Notes: generated by a model from the letters alone, not told the origin. A DNA stretch of 64,000 nucleotides from Uloborus plumipes (GCA_038373865.1 JAXGGA010002825.1:1-64000); one strand, 5' to 3'; positions 1 to 11,419 are shown, counted from the first letter of the stretch. Translations and numbers: made by a program.

Positions 1-404
1 ATTTCAAATCGGACTGTTCACTAATAAGTTAGTATCGCGGGGCAGATTATTTGAACGGTTCAAAGTTGAACCAAAAATTGTTCAAATCGAAAAATCAAAT
101 ATGGGAATGAGCTGTACTCGGCGAGATCTTTCCAACAAAAAAAAGTTTGTTCAAATCGGAATGTTCATTCAAAATTTATTAGGGGGGGACAGACAGACCG
201 ACGGACCGACGCACAAATTCCCCATCTCAATACCCTACTTTCCAATTTTTTTAATTTTTCAATATTAATTTTTCTTATTTGTTTCTTTTTGACTTTTTTT
301 TGGACTTGGCGATATTTTTTGGACTTGGCGATATTTTTTGGATGCATTAAGCCACTTTTGACACTTTTTTCGGCTTTCTTTTATTTTTAACGGGAAAGTA
401 GGCT
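1..404 (+). repeat. Truncated copy of repeat family R1 (3' end)
   Basis: This is the 3' part of a family seen complete at 51009-53213 (same strand) and 54248-56139 (inverted). It holds about one and a half tandem monomers built around GGTTCAAAGTTGAACC and 'TTGTTCAAATCG', then a GACAGACCGACGGACC tract, and ends in ACGGGAAAGTAGGCT followed by A's, as the other copies do. The 5' part lies outside the window. Reading frames here are by-products of the repeat. Confidence 0.8.
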
Positions 405-815
405 AAAAAACTGGTACAAGTTGAATTTAAAAATCAAGAGATAAGTTCAATTCAAAGAAATTCTTTTTGATTAATTTATTGCTTTGAAGGTTAGATAAGA
501 TAACAAAAGTTATAAGTATGCCTTTGGCGATATCAGAGTAAAGACGGCGGTAAAGTATCGTGGATACCCCCCGAAATTTGTTTTGAAAACGAAGTCTTAA
601 AAATGCGGTTTCTTTTATGCTTCGTGATGGTTGACACTTAAATTCAGATTCCGCTCCCTGTGAAACATATAAAATTGACGTAATTTTAGACAATTTTCGG
701 TAACATTAACTAGGGAGAAAGAGGTCTCTTGTAAAGATTTTTCATAATTGAAGTTATTTAAAGGCTAAGTTCAGTAATGTTAGGGAGTCAGAGATCCATC
801 TAACGTTCTCCGAAA
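405..815. other. Intergenic, nothing recognised
   Basis: AT-rich sequence between repeat R1 and the first Tc1/mariner relic. I see no coding similarity, inverted repeat or RNA gene. Confidence 0.5.
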
Positions 816-817
816 TA

Positions 818-1754
818 CAGGGTTGTCCAAATTAAACTTCCCCTACTTAGAGGCTTGTGCAGAACGTTGTATGGGTCATAATGTGATGAAATTTTGAAAA
901 CAGACACTTCAGACCATGCGCTCGAGATTTATTTAAAAAAAATAGTACAAAAAGTTGCCGATAGGTGGCGTTGTAACACTAGTGTTACAGCAGCGTGATT
1001 TGCAGAAAAAGAGGAAAACATTTATTACACAGGCAGTTGTTTCCAACTCGCTGATGCACAATGCCGACCTTAAAAGACAAAGCGCTGTTAGTGAAACTTT
1101 TTTACCAGAATGACAACCTCTTCTGCGATAAGAGCCTTCCGTCGGCTAAATAACTGCTCTGTCACAGGAAGCTGGTAGCAAGACATGTTGACAACATTCG
1201 TAATTCGTGAACTTCAACAACGTGGCCGCCTCCAGGACACGATATTTATGCAGGATGGTGCACCTCCCCATATTCTTCGTGGCGTTCAACAGATGTTACG
1301 GGCAACTTTCAGAGATGCACGTGTGGATGAGCCGCTATTCCCCAAAAGCTTGGCCTCCTCTCTCGCTTGATCTCATCCCATGCGACTTTTGGTTATGGGG
1401 ATTCTTAAAGGATCGGGTCTATCGAGAACACCCCGCAACCTTGACACATCTTAAAGACGCAATTAATGGTCATGTTTATGGAATTAGAGTAAACTTACTG
1501 CGTTCAGCTTTGGAATACACTGCTTTACGAATGGAAAGAGTTGTAGAGAACCACGGCACACATATAGAACATCTGCAGAATGTCTTGTTAATCTGCAGCG
1601 CCACCTATCGGCAACTTTTTGTACTATTTTTTTTCTTTAATAAATCTCGAGCGCATGGTCTGAAGTGTTTGTTTTCAAAATTTCATCACATTATGTCCCA
1701 TACAACGTCCTGCACAAGCCTCTGAGTAGGGGAAGTTTAATTTGGACAACCCTG
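818..1754 (+). mobile_element. Tc1/mariner-superfamily element, 937 bp, internally deleted
   Basis: Both ends carry a long inverted repeat of roughly 150 bp beginning CAGGGTTGTCCAAATTAAAC and matching the reverse complement of the right end. A TA dinucleotide flanks each end (816-817 and 1755-1756), the Tc1/mariner target duplication. The interior encodes the first and last parts of a transposase with the middle missing, so the copy cannot move by itself. Confidence 0.9.
1061..1590 (+). pseudogene. Relic of Tc1/mariner-like transposase
   Basis: The likely start is the ATG at 1061, giving MPTLKDKALLVKLFYQND, a typical N-terminus of this arthropod family. A frameshift follows around 1115, a stop at about 1150, then a jump to the catalytic half: IFMQDGAPPH (around 1245-1275, second catalytic Asp), then, one frame over, LSLDLIPCDFWLWGFLKD (from about 1360) and a helical tail ending near HIEHLQ. 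About 130 residues between the DNA-binding and catalytic halves are absent, including the first catalytic Asp. Family membership is inferred from remembered motifs. The gene is dead. Confidence 0.8.
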
Positions 1755-1907
1755 TACAAGTATAAAAAACGCAAAATTTAAGCTATTTTTATTGATGAAG
1801 AGTGAATAATCAAGGTTCGGGAATTTTCTCCGGAATTTTTTTTTCACATTGCACCGGGAAAAATGCGATTGTTACCTACCTTTGATGTTGTTAGGGGGGA
1901 AGCTTAA

Positions 1908-2229
1908 CCCCTTCCTTCTCGCTCCCGTGAAAATGACGGGCTGAAGTTTCGTCCTCTATTTCTCGCGCCCGTGATATTTCCGGGCTGAAGTGTTCAAAAA
2001 TAATGAGCGAAAAATAATAAAACAATCTATTTCTTATGCCCGGAATCATGTTTTATTCCTCAATATGTACACCAGATTGCTGCACTAGTCTATTTACAAC
2101 GTTTTTAGAGAAAAATATTATTAGAGTTATATTTTAGAGTTTTATTTTAGAGTTGAATATAATTTTCTTGAATAAAAAAATAGGCACTTTTATGACCATT
2201 TTCTTCAAAATTATGCGAGCGTTAAGGGG
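1908..2229. mobile_element. piggyBac-type MITE with TTAA target duplication
   Basis: Flanked by TTAA at 1904-1907 and 2230-2233. The left end CCCCTTCCTTCTCGC and the reverse complement of the right end CCCCTTAACGCTCGC match at 11 of 15 positions. Just inside the left end are two about 50-bp direct repeats, each with a small inverted CCCGTGA..CGGG core ending in GGGCTGAAGT. No coding capacity. Confidence 0.75.
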
Positions 2230-2399
2230 TTAAACGACATAAAAAGTAAGTCAAGATAGGTGGCTCTCAAATTTCGTGCTATTGACAAATTTTAGGCTAT
2301 CGTTCATGACGTTAGGAGAAAGATCAGGTATTGGGAGACAGGGTTTGGGAGATAAGAAAATAAATTTTTAAGCTATAATTAGGGGTAGAAGAGATGACT

Positions 2400-2584
2400 G
2401 CTTCCTGCCGCCCCAGCATAAAACATGTTCTCACAAGTACATTTGAAAATATACCCACCGTCCACTTACCGCCCAAAATCTGTCCACCGCCCCCCTGCAG
2501 CCCAAAATATGTTCACCGCCCCTCAACATCTTTCCACCGCCCACCGGGGGGGAGGCGGTATCGCCCCCGTTGAGAACCATTGCT
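2400..2584. repeat. C-rich fragment resembling a hAT element end
   Basis: Repeated CCGCCC motifs end in CCCCCGTTGAGAACCATTG. The complement CAATGGTTCTCAACGGGGG resembles a common hAT terminus, and a similar sequence occurs at 35835-35915. No partner end or target duplication was found, so this is a fragment at best. Confidence 0.4.
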
Positions 2585-2589
2585 CTAAA

Positions 2590-3940
2590 CAATAGTCTAT
2601 GATAAAGAATCTGCTTAATATTACAAATGTTTTAGCAGCATTTTTTAAATGTTACAGTTGCACACATTTCTTACTTCGTAGCTATTTTTCTGTTGATGAT
2701 TGATTTAAGTGCTATGATATTACTTTCAAACTATTACGATTTGTTAGTTCTACTTTCAATTGATATTTTGTCTGTATAAGAAATATGAAAAGATAAAATA
2801 ACATTGAGGCAAAATTAGAACTTTCAAAAGCAGAGTAATCAATTATAAAACATAGAATTTTTAAGAGAAAAAAAAAGTTTCAAGAAGTAAAAAACAATGT
2901 TTCAAAACCTTAATACCATCTTTAATTTGGAAAACTTTAATTTTTCTGAAAATTAACATTTTCAACCGTTATTCATAGCACAACCCCGAAAGAAATCAAT
3001 CACTGAAAAAATGTAAAGCTGAACTTAAACAAACTTTAGCAAAAGTTTTCTAACATCAGCGTAGCAAATGTAAGCTTGAAATACTTTCAAGCAACTTTTG
3101 GCAACAGATAAAGTCACGTAGCCAATTTCTCAGAATATTTTGAAACGTATACATGAGGCACATCACTAGATCAAAAGTATGAAACAAAAAACTCGAAAGT
3201 GATAAAGAAATATGCATTTTTAAATTTCCTTTTCTGCAAAAAAAATGAAATTGAAGAAAAATGCTCATTTTTGACCAGGACTATTTCTACCATAATTCAA
3301 AACCACTTCTCCGGTAACTTTGACTAATTCTTTGATATTTATATAGATGTGTATGATAGTTTTCGAATTCATGATCCTATTCATTGCCCATTTGTGTCAA
3401 TAAATTACTGTCATATTGAAAAACTACCAAATACCGCACTGAATTATGTGAACTATGCTGCCACGACTTTTTAAAAACTGAAAAAAAAAAAAAAAAAAAG
3501 CAGTTTATAGACAGTTGCAGTTAGAATTTGTGTAGTCCATGAAAGCTGCGTCTAGCACTCGCGAACAGTTCCACTTAAAAAAGGGTAGATAGGTTGTGGG
3601 CGATTATTTTTCAATTTAAAACTTGTATTTGACATTATTCAACTAAACTATATATTTGAAATGAGCATCGCTCCACATTGTTTGATACGGTTAAAAATGC
3701 TTTTTATTATTCTTCCCCTTACTGCTATCGTACCTAACACCTCTATTTTAGTAAGATCAGAGAGGACCTGACGCATGCGTAAATGCGCGGAAGGTTTTAC
3801 CTAAGAAGATCAAACAGTATATTCCAGTTATCGGGGGATAACAATAATCGCGATATATTCAAAACGCGATATATCCGAGGTCGTCAAAAATAGCGATTCA
3901 GTTCCCGTACTTTTTAGTGATATGTGCATCTACAAACAGA
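2590..3940. other. Intergenic, nothing recognised
   Basis: AT-rich, with a poly-A run near 3481-3499. No convincing coding region or inverted repeat. Confidence 0.5.
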
Positions 3941-3944
3941 TTTA

Positions 3945-4246
3945 GGCAGGGATTCAAGTGAAACAGGCCATCGCAAATTACAATCGCTACTGGAAATGAA
4001 TTACATTAGAACGTTTCTTGATAAAAACATCGTGACGTCAGCGTGACGTTTGCCTATGAAAAACGAGCTAGATAAAACGTCACAGCCTACTTGGCGAATA
4101 AGAGGAGATCGCTGAGTGCTTGTGAGCTCTTATTGGCTCCACCCGTAGTGACGTCATGCCAAGTTAAGTTGATGATAATGTAATTCACTTCCAGTAGCGA
4201 TTGCAATTCGAAGCGATCGCAGTGCTGTTTCACTTGAATCCCTGCC
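3945..4246. mobile_element. MITE, 302 bp, with about 80-bp inverted repeats
   Basis: The left end GGCAGGGATTCAAGTGAAAC is mirrored by the right end, which closes with CTTGAATCCCTGCC. Homology continues inward through an imperfect arm containing ATCGCTACTGGAA and its complement. TA flanks both ends (3943-3944, 4247-4248), the only duplication found, so a Tc1/mariner-type origin is likeliest. The CAGGG start could also suggest hAT, but no 8-bp duplication is present. Noncoding. Confidence 0.75.
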
Positions 4247-4249
4247 TAA

Positions 4250-5680
4250 TTTATCACCATCACCATTTTAGGTTCAAGTTTTTAATAAAAAACAATGAAA
4301 ACAGCAAAAATGTTAGTCTACCAAATTTTCTTTAGAAATTGAGAAAAAAAAAGTATTTATATTGTTTTTTTTTTTTTTTGGTATAATACGGATCAAAAGT
4401 CGCAGCTTCAACTGCAATGAATTAGCTGTGGTGAAAATATGCCACTTTTCTTCATTGATTGAAATGCGAAGAAAATAGATTTTCTGAGAAATATTCCTTT
4501 TCACAAAAGTACTCCATGGCAGCACTACGTGTCGTGGTTCTCTCACAGCAAACGTACCACTTTGCCGTCGAAATCAATGTGAAAGCGCAATCACTGTTTT
4601 TTAATTAAAAAAGCTTTATTGGTACATTTTTGATGCAACATTATCGAACTAACATTAATTAAACAAGATCCATGGGACGTTAAAATTAATTTCAACCGTC
4701 TTGTACTCCTTTGCAAACCTTTCATACATATACGAGTCCTGCAATATTTATCACGGATGCTCTTCTCTAGAGGGTTTACTAATCAATAAATTATGATTTG
4801 ATTTAATAACTTAATTCTTCGACGTCTTCATTTATTCGAAGACGAAGTTTAATTCCGAAATTCCCACCTCATTATTATTTTCTCAGTGAATTGAATATTG
4901 TTAAATATACTAATACGTCTGCAGTCGGGTGTCCGATATTATTCAACAATGCATCGCGGAACTCTTAAACGTTAAACATATTAATTGTTTAACGAACTGT
5001 GGTTTGCTATTGATTAGTCAGATTTTCAATAACAGACTATTAGTTTGAACATATAGTTCAAAGTTATCAAGTAGTTTAAAGATATTCATCGAATGAATTT
5101 AGCTCTCACTTCACTTAGGGAAAAATAGGTCCCTCTTGCGAATTTCGAATTAGTATTTGAGGAAAGCTGGCTACGGTGAATTGGTAGCTGAGCGAGATTG
5201 GCGATGAATGATGGAATTGAAGGATTTTTTTTTAACTTTTAAAAGAGCTTTCCATGGTTCTTCATGACCCATTTTCAACACTCTTTAAGAAAAAGAGACA
5301 AAAGAGTAGGCATATAACTATAATAGATATGTGAGTCTAATATTAGACACTTTAAAATTTTTGAAACTTAGTTAAAACTAAAATTACTGAACTTTCTGGA
5401 GAATAGTGGTCTATTGTCGAGCTTATAGTATGATATTAGAAGGGGGAATTTCTGCTTAAGTTACTTATTGCACTTCTGTGATGAGGTTACTGTTTTATAT
5501 GCACAAATGAATTACATTGCTTATAAAAGTAATGCTTTATTCATACAACGACTAATTTCGTTACAAGTCCAAATTTGAAATATCAGTAGTGAGAATGACG
5601 CATTGTTGCCAATACCTACAAACAAAACATCTTATAGCCAGACCAAGGCAATACATTACAGTTACAATGGCTTTAAATAA
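4250..5680. other. Intergenic, nothing recognised
   Basis: AT-rich with poly-T tracts near 4365 and 5228. No gene, RNA or transposon end identified. Confidence 0.5.
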
Positions 5681-5689
5681 CAAAAAAAA

Positions 5690-6078
5690 GTTTGTAGATA
5701 TTGTCTACATGGATTTTCAAAAAGCTTTCGATTAAAGTACCTCATGTTGCTCTACTAAACAAGTAATCTTGTATTGGAATATGGAAAAAAACTTTGAATT
5801 GGGTCAGACATTGACTTACTGGAAGCAAACAGAGTAGTTGTAAAGGACAGTTATTCTGAATGAGCTGATGTTTTAACTAGAGTTTCACAAGGTTGAGTTC
5901 TAAGTCCATTGCTGTTTTATATTTTTCCTAATGATATTAGTAAAAAGATTTTCTAGTAGGATTAATATTTTTGCAGATGATGTCAAAGTCATGGGGACTG
6001 TTAACAGTAAAGATCAAATAATACAGCTTTAAGAGGATTTTGATCATATTTTTAAGAGGGCAGTAAAGTGGGATATAT
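5690..6078 (+). pseudogene. LINE reverse transcriptase fragment
   Basis: Allowing several stops and frameshifts, the plus strand reads VDIVYMDFQKAFD (from about 5694, first catalytic Asp of RT), then a stretch like LNWVRH.L..GRKQRVVVKD, a VPQG-like turn ('gtttcacaaggt', about 5883), SPLLFYIF.NDISK, and IFADDVKVMG (about 5970), the catalytic FADD box. The order and spacing are those of a non-LTR retrotransposon RT of the Jockey/CR1/L2 kind. Neither end of the element is recognisable. It is a decayed fossil. Confidence 0.8.
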
Positions 6079-6119
6079 TTTCATAGTCAACAATTTATTA
6101 GTTTAATTTATGCTAATTT

Positions 6120-6149
6120 TTTGTTCAATTATTTTTTTTTTATTTTTTT

Positions 6150-6182
<33 letters not shown>

Positions 6183-6205
6183 TACTTATTTTTTTTTTTT
6201 GTTCC
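6120..6205. repeat. T-rich low-complexity tract
   Basis: Runs of T interrupted by A. Possibly the degraded tail of the adjacent LINE. The hydrophobic reading frame across it is an artefact of poly-T. Confidence 0.6.
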
Positions 6206-6314
6206 TGATAATCACGAAAATTTTGGGCTGTGCATTGGAAAGGTGGAAGAATGGTCGACTTTCCACTCTAGAACGCCTGCTTAAAAAATTCCTGTGTGCT
6301 GCGCCACTGACTAC

Positions 6315-6513
6315 GGTAGATTGTGGAAGAAGCCGTACACTGCAAAAAATGATACTGACAACTCAAAGATACTGACAAACTCTGAAGTTACAACTCAAAA
6401 CTGTAAAATGCACAGTAATAATTTGTAAAACTAGCAATTTTAGTTTCTCACTGTAAAGTTAACAATTTTACATGACACATCTTCCCCAATACTGCGCCTT
6501 CCCCCAATCTACC
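6315..6513. mobile_element. Small MITE with a second MITE inside
   Basis: GGTAGATTGTGGAAG (6315) faces CTTCCCCCAATCTACC (6498-6513). Within it, after a TA at 6336-6337, CACTGCAAAAAATGATACTG begins a sequence of the same family as 14661-15050 (repeated ACTGTAAA / CTAGCAATTTT blocks), whose right end is missing. The nesting is inferred. Confidence 0.45.
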
Positions 6514-6519
6514 TAATAT

Positions 6520-7335
6520 GAAAAGCTTGCATATAAAAACCTAATAAACATGCCCGTAACTTAAATGTGTGTTTTCTTTTTAACCCCTTGTAATCTCAGC
6601 CAAAATTATTTTTAAATAAAACGGCTGAGAAAATTCAACAAAACTATGGAGTTTGCTCTTTAAGCTAAATATTTGCAATGAAATACATTCCTACAAATGT
6701 AAAATTTAAAAAGCACTTCAAGAAATATTAGCTCAATGCTCCCTCAATAGCTTTTTTGGAAGTGGGATCAATGCTGTATGAATTTCCTCGTCTTTGCTCC
6801 GATCTGTGTATCTTTTGGATTATCCAAGGCATTTCTAGTCGTGTATTTTACAATCCTTCATCGATGGAATATCAAAAATTCAGAATTTTGAGTTGGAAAT
6901 CCGCTTACGAATTCTTTTTCATGCTTCTGTAAACTTAGCTTCGATGACTTTCGACTCACCGTTTCAAATATTAATATAAGAAGGAAAAATGTTTAAATAT
7001 AGCTCATTTTTTCAGAATCCTGCATTCCAATATATCTGAAGGATATACAATCGCTCCCTTTCTCAAACAGATTATGCTTCGGTAGGATATATTCGTCTAT
7101 TCGTGCCATAAAGCTTTGCTAAAACAAGCATAATAATACTTTTCGTTCACTTGTTCTTATTTAGAAAACCTAACATTAAGTAATTTGTTTCCAAAGGCAT
7201 AATTTTTTGTTCTTAAAAAAATGACACCGTTAAAATACATATAATATATTCCATGAAAGGCTGATGTTAATTAAAAGTTTTTAAAAAAGATAAAGAAATG
7301 ATCAAATAACGTATTCTACACACGGATTCTCTTGA
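6520..7335. other. Intergenic, nothing recognised
   Basis: AT-rich sequence without recognisable coding or repeat structure. Confidence 0.45.
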
Positions 7336-7339
7336 ACTT

Positions 7340-7560
7340 AACTTTTTAAGAGGTAGTACAGCAGATATATGACCGAATTGTGCCTTTTATGATAGAAACA
7401 TAAAACTTGGCACACGTGTAATACACATCAAGAGATTTAATTTTGGATACGCGGCCATCTGAGATTTCGTCTATTGGAGTAATGGCAGCCGTCAAACTGC
7501 TAAATTTTCGTACTTTTTTCGAATTTTCCCCATTTTGACCATGAAAGAGTACGTTTTTGA
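7340..7560 (-). repeat. Dispersed repeat, copy 1
   Basis: Complementary to segments at about 12248-12290 and 12450-12635. Shared blocks are GGCACAATTC...TCATATATCTGCTG and GGATACGCGGCCATCTGAGAT. A reading frame crosses it but matches nothing I know; repeat status is the better explanation. Confidence 0.6.
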
Positions 7561-7599
7561 CAAATATGATATTATACATATTTAAACTACATTAAATTT

Positions 7600-8040
7600 T
7601 CTACAAGTTGATACCAAAATGGACTTGGTAGCTATAATGGTTTTTGAGATACAGCTTCTCAAAATTTCACAAATTCTCCAAATTTGGACATTTTTAGTTG
7701 ATTTCCTTGTTTCATCATATATGCAAATGTCTTTATATCTTCAATAACCTGTATTGTATAAGTAGTGAAGTAAACATTTATTGAATTTAACATTTTGAAG
7801 AGGGTGGGAGAAAGAGTAAAGGTTTTGAGGGATATGGGGGGTTCCTGTTCACAACCAGAGAACTGATATCCAAAAGAGAAAGGATATTGAAATCCAAAGC
7901 TTCCTCTGAATATCTTAAGAGTTCCTTCAAACGTTTTTAAATCATGTTAAATGACAACTGTTAGAACTATACAGAGTGATTGTTGTTTCATGCATAAAGA
8001 GTGTGCTCCTCGTAATTATATATATTATAGTTTAATTACA
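7600..8040. other. Intergenic, nothing recognised
   Basis: No supported feature. Confidence 0.4.
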
Positions 8041-8043
8041 ATA

Positions 8044-8223
8044 CAGTCGAACCTCGTCAATTCGAACACGCTTAAAATGAATTACGTCTAGGACGAACTG
8101 CCGATCCCGGTCCTAATTTAATTACACATAACGTTGTTTATTGTTTTTTGGATAAAATGAAATGCGCTTAAGACGAATTAATTTTAAAGGTCCATCTACG
8201 TTCGTTTTAACGAGGTTCGACTG
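8044..8223. mobile_element. pogo/Tigger-type MITE, 180 bp
   Basis: CAGTCGAACCTCGTCAATTC at the left is mirrored by AACGAGGTTCGACTG at the right. CAGT(C/G)GAACCTCG is a widespread tip of pogo/Tigger nonautonomous elements. TA precedes the left end; the right flank is CTAA, so the duplication is imperfect. No coding capacity. Confidence 0.75.
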
Positions 8224-8301
8224 CTAAGTTATTTAAATATTTAAGAAATTAATGTGAATCATTTAAAGAAAAAAAGAACATTGCATCATTTGTTCTCTGT
8301 A

Positions 8302-10578
8302 GGGGAGATCGGGGCAAGATGACGAATTTCGTATTTTTTTCATTTCCCGCTAGTTAGCAGCATCAACTGGTCATTAGAGATTCTTCTATCTATTCTTCGT
8401 TCAGCAATAGTATAAAGTCGCTGAAATTGCCATTTTCAAGACAGTTCTGAAGTTGTTCTGGTTTACCGCTACCGCGATCTAACTTTTATCCATGTGCAAA
8501 TAAGCTCTGATGCAAATACAGGTAAGATTTATTGCTTCTCATTGGTATTAATGTGTACCTTAGTTTAAATACTACCTATTTATATGAACAAGCACCAAAT
8601 AAACGCATTTTTTTATGGAAATAAATACGAATCCTTCAAAAATGGCAGTCTGGGGCAAGATGACGAAACGAAACTCGGGGCAAGATGACGAGCTCGTCAT
8701 CTTGCCCCATGTTTCAGAATTTATGAAACTATGTTGCCCCTTCTTTTCAGTTCTTTAAATGCTTATTTATAGTTATACTAATATATATACTAATGTTTAT
8801 AAATATATATTATACTAAGTCCCTCATGCCCCCCCCCTCTCTTCCGAAGAGCAAACTAATTGTTTGTTAATGATACATATGATGACATTTCAGATATGGT
8901 TCGACATTACAAGAAGAATTCCTCAAGAAGATAATGGAGCAAAGATTCTATGCTGCCCATGGTAATATAAGCTGCCCATGGTAGTCAGTCCTACAGGATT
9001 CAGAAGAGTTTCGAAGATTGTTTCAGCAGAGAGAGGAAGGAATGTAATAATAATTTGTTGCATAAGCGCCACTGGCTTTTACCTGCCACCTTTTCTGATT
9101 TTTGCCAGAAAACGAATGCGTCCTGAACTTATCGAGAAAGCCCCACCAGGAACTGTAGGTCACTGTAGTGATAATGGCTGGAGCAATGAGGATACTTTTT
9201 TCTCTTTTTGCAGCACTTTTATCAACACGTAAAATCAAACAAAGAATCTCCTGTTCTGTTGATCATTGATAATCATAAATACCACATAACTTTGCAAGCT
9301 ATATTATATTGCAGAGAAAAATTCATTATCATGTTTGGGTTACCTCCCCATACATCACATCGTCTCCAACCTCTTGATGTGGCATTTTTCGGGCTATTGA
9401 AAAATTATTATAGTGAAGCATGTGACAACTATATGGTCACTCATCCAGGGCATTCACTCATCCATTTCATCACAGATGAAAATGTTGGTGAACTTTTGAG
9501 CATAGCTTACTTTAAAGCAGCTACAATTGCAAATGCAGTTTAAGGGTTTCAAGAATGTGGGATTGAGCCGCATAATTCTCTTGTATTCATCGATCATGAT
9601 TTCGCTGCTTCAAAAACAACTAATCTTGATGCTGTTAAAGAGGGAACTGAAAATAATAGTGCCAACCCCCAGACCCTGTTAGTAAAAAAACCACATATAA
9701 AACATCCAGTAGATACAGAAATGATGCGACAAATTTCTGATTCCGAGTGCAGAAAAAGAAGCCTTTAGTGTGTTTTTCGATTTAAAGCTATTGCCAAAAG
9801 CACTACCAATGTGGCAAAAAAAGAGAAAAAACAAAAAAATGAGTTCAAGTATACCTTACGAGCTCACCCGTCAGAGAACTGCTAGAAGAAAGAGCCAAGC
9901 AGAAAGAGAAAAAGGATTGTCTAAAAAAAAACAGAGGACAGAGAACGAACTGAAGCAAAAAAGGAGTAAGAAAACTCAAAATTTGTTCCCCATTAGTCCC
10001 GAAGTCAGAAAAAATCAGGCCAAGCAACCCAGTGGGATCAACTTCAAAGGATGGTGTAATAAGATGCCCTGCTTGTAAAGAGGAATATTGTGATCCTCCA
10101 ACAGAAGAATGGATCCAGTGCTGTAAATGCCAAGAGTGGTGGCATGAGGACTGTTCCAATTATGAAAATGCCATTTTTATTTGCGACTATTGTTAGCTGC
10201 ACTACTAAACCCTTGTATATATACATTACTTTACAATGCTTAATTTAATGCTTTCTAAGATGTAGAAACATATTTATCATTTGTTAAACCATGTAACGTA
10301 TTTAAAAGATAAAAATGTGACACCTTTTATAGAGTCGTCATCTTGCCCCAAGGCGAAAGTCATCTTGCCCCGGTACTGGGGCAAGATGACGAATTGTTAA
10401 GATTATGAAAACATAAGAAAATCATACATTTTTTTTAATTTCAAAAAATAATTGGTAATATATTTTAGGCTACAAAGGACTACTCTGGCGACTCATATAA
10501 AAATAATTTTACCATCCTTAAAAATGAGTGAATAATAAGCAACGCTTCTTAACATCGTCATCTTGCCCCGGTCTCCCC
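8302..10578 (+). mobile_element. pogo-like DNA transposon, 2277 bp
   Basis: TA flanks both ends (8300-8301, 10579-10580). The inverted ends read GGGGAGATCGGGGCAAGATG on the left and its near-complement on the right. The terminal motif GGGGCAAGATGACGA recurs inside each end: 8652, 8677 and inverted 8695-8708 on the left; 10336-10349, 10359-10371 and 10378 on the right. The interior holds a decayed pogo transposase with a C-terminal PHD-like finger. The N-terminal third of the catalytic domain is missing. Confidence 0.9.
8896..10196 (+). pseudogene. pogo-like transposase with C-terminal PHD finger, broken
   Basis: ATG 8896 gives MVRHYKKNSSRR, like the pipsqueak-type N-terminus of pogo proteins, then a stop. 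After a deletion that removes most of the HTH and the first catalytic Asp, the frame from 8978 matches the DDE core (SAERGRNVIIICCISATG, then LPPFLIFARKR). A frameshift near 9215 leads to LLIIDNHKYH (about 9256, second catalytic residue) and TSHRLQPLDVAFFG (about 9355), the pogo/Tigger signature. After a stop at 9541 and another shift, a Lys/Arg-rich linker (9770-10000) leads to a cysteine-rich end: CPACKEEY, then IQCCKCQEWWHEDC, then FICDYC and stop at 10194. The C-x2-C ... C-x2-C-x5-H-x2-C ... C-x2-C pattern is PHD-like. Not functional as it stands. Confidence 0.85.
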
Positions 10579-10589
10579 TACTATCCTTG

Positions 10590-10840
10590 TCTACTAGATA
10601 CGTAATGTGTTGCATATAACTGATCATAGATCGAACTGGGGTCTCTAACCTACTACCAGTGAGCCACATATATGGCAGTCAGCGGGAAGTTTACAAACTG
10701 AAAAAGAAAAACAAAAGAAAAAAAACTTTTTTTTTTGATAATATATTTTTGTCTTGAGCATTTTTATAAAGAAAAACTAAGCTTAAAACCCCTCCCCTTC
10801 TCAAAAAAGAAAACAAACACAAAAGTTACGTTTATTTAAG
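10590..10840. other. Intergenic, nothing recognised
   Basis: AT-rich sequence between the pogo element and the cysteine-cluster pseudogene. Confidence 0.4.
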
Positions 10841-10849
10841 CTTAATATC

Positions 10850-11400
10850 ACTGGTTACAAAGATTGCCACATGTTCAAAGAGCAGTACACTGCAGAGCAG
10901 CCTTCTCACATTGAAACTTATAATAGCAGACTTTCTTGCAGCCACATCGTACGAGTTCCCTGCGTGCCTGAGAAGCCTCTGCCAGGGTTGTCCACAATAT
11001 TTCCCTTCCACCTTCAGCAATTTCTAACCCCACTCACCTGGTTAAGGAAGTACTAAGAATGTAAACATTATTTCAGCCCAGCAGTAGCCTGTCTGATAGA
11101 CAGTTCTTTTTGTATGTTAAAGGGATGCATCTTGTGAAGGAGGCAGATTGTCGATTTCCCTACTTTTATGAATAACTAGATGGTTTCTGGCATCTTTAAT
11201 GGATTCCTCGCTGCTACTACGGTCGTATAACACTATAAACCTCTCCAAAGATTTTAATATATCTTGAAGAATATCCTGGGAAGGTCTATAAGCCAATGCA
11301 CAAAATGTGGCAGTAATATCCTGACGCGCATTCTATGTGCCCCATGAGGTCCTTTCACCTCTTCCTGCAAAAAATGACACAGTGTCACTCTGATTGCCGA
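10850..11400 (-). pseudogene. Cysteine-cluster (TSO1/tesmin-like CXC) repeat-associated gene, broken
   Basis: Read on the minus strand from about 11400: SDTVSFFAGRGERTSWGT, then stop, then AYRPSQDILQDILKSLERF and VLYDRSSSEESIKDARNHL, then REIDNLPPSQDASL, and KRTVYQTGYCWAEI (about 11050-11090). After a frameshift come LWTTLAEASQARRELVRCGC and a cysteine run (CGCKK..C......C..AALQCTAL, then a stop where a Cys is expected, then TCGNLCNQ). I recognise the order (SFF.G.G..T.W, LLYDRTS, PPTK.AL, YQAGHCWG, CGCKK.C) from an uncharacterised protein family abundant in arthropod genomes, often multicopy. Two or more stops and a shift make this a pseudogene. Its role is unknown. Confidence 0.65.
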
Positions 11401-11419
11401 CCTCATATTGAAACGAACT

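Noticed and set aside
3945..4246. hAT identity for this MITE because of its CAGGG tip
   Set aside because: No 8-bp duplication is present; TA flanks fit better.
9023..10226. Minus-strand frames over the pogo element
   Set aside because: Shadows of the plus-strand transposase relic.
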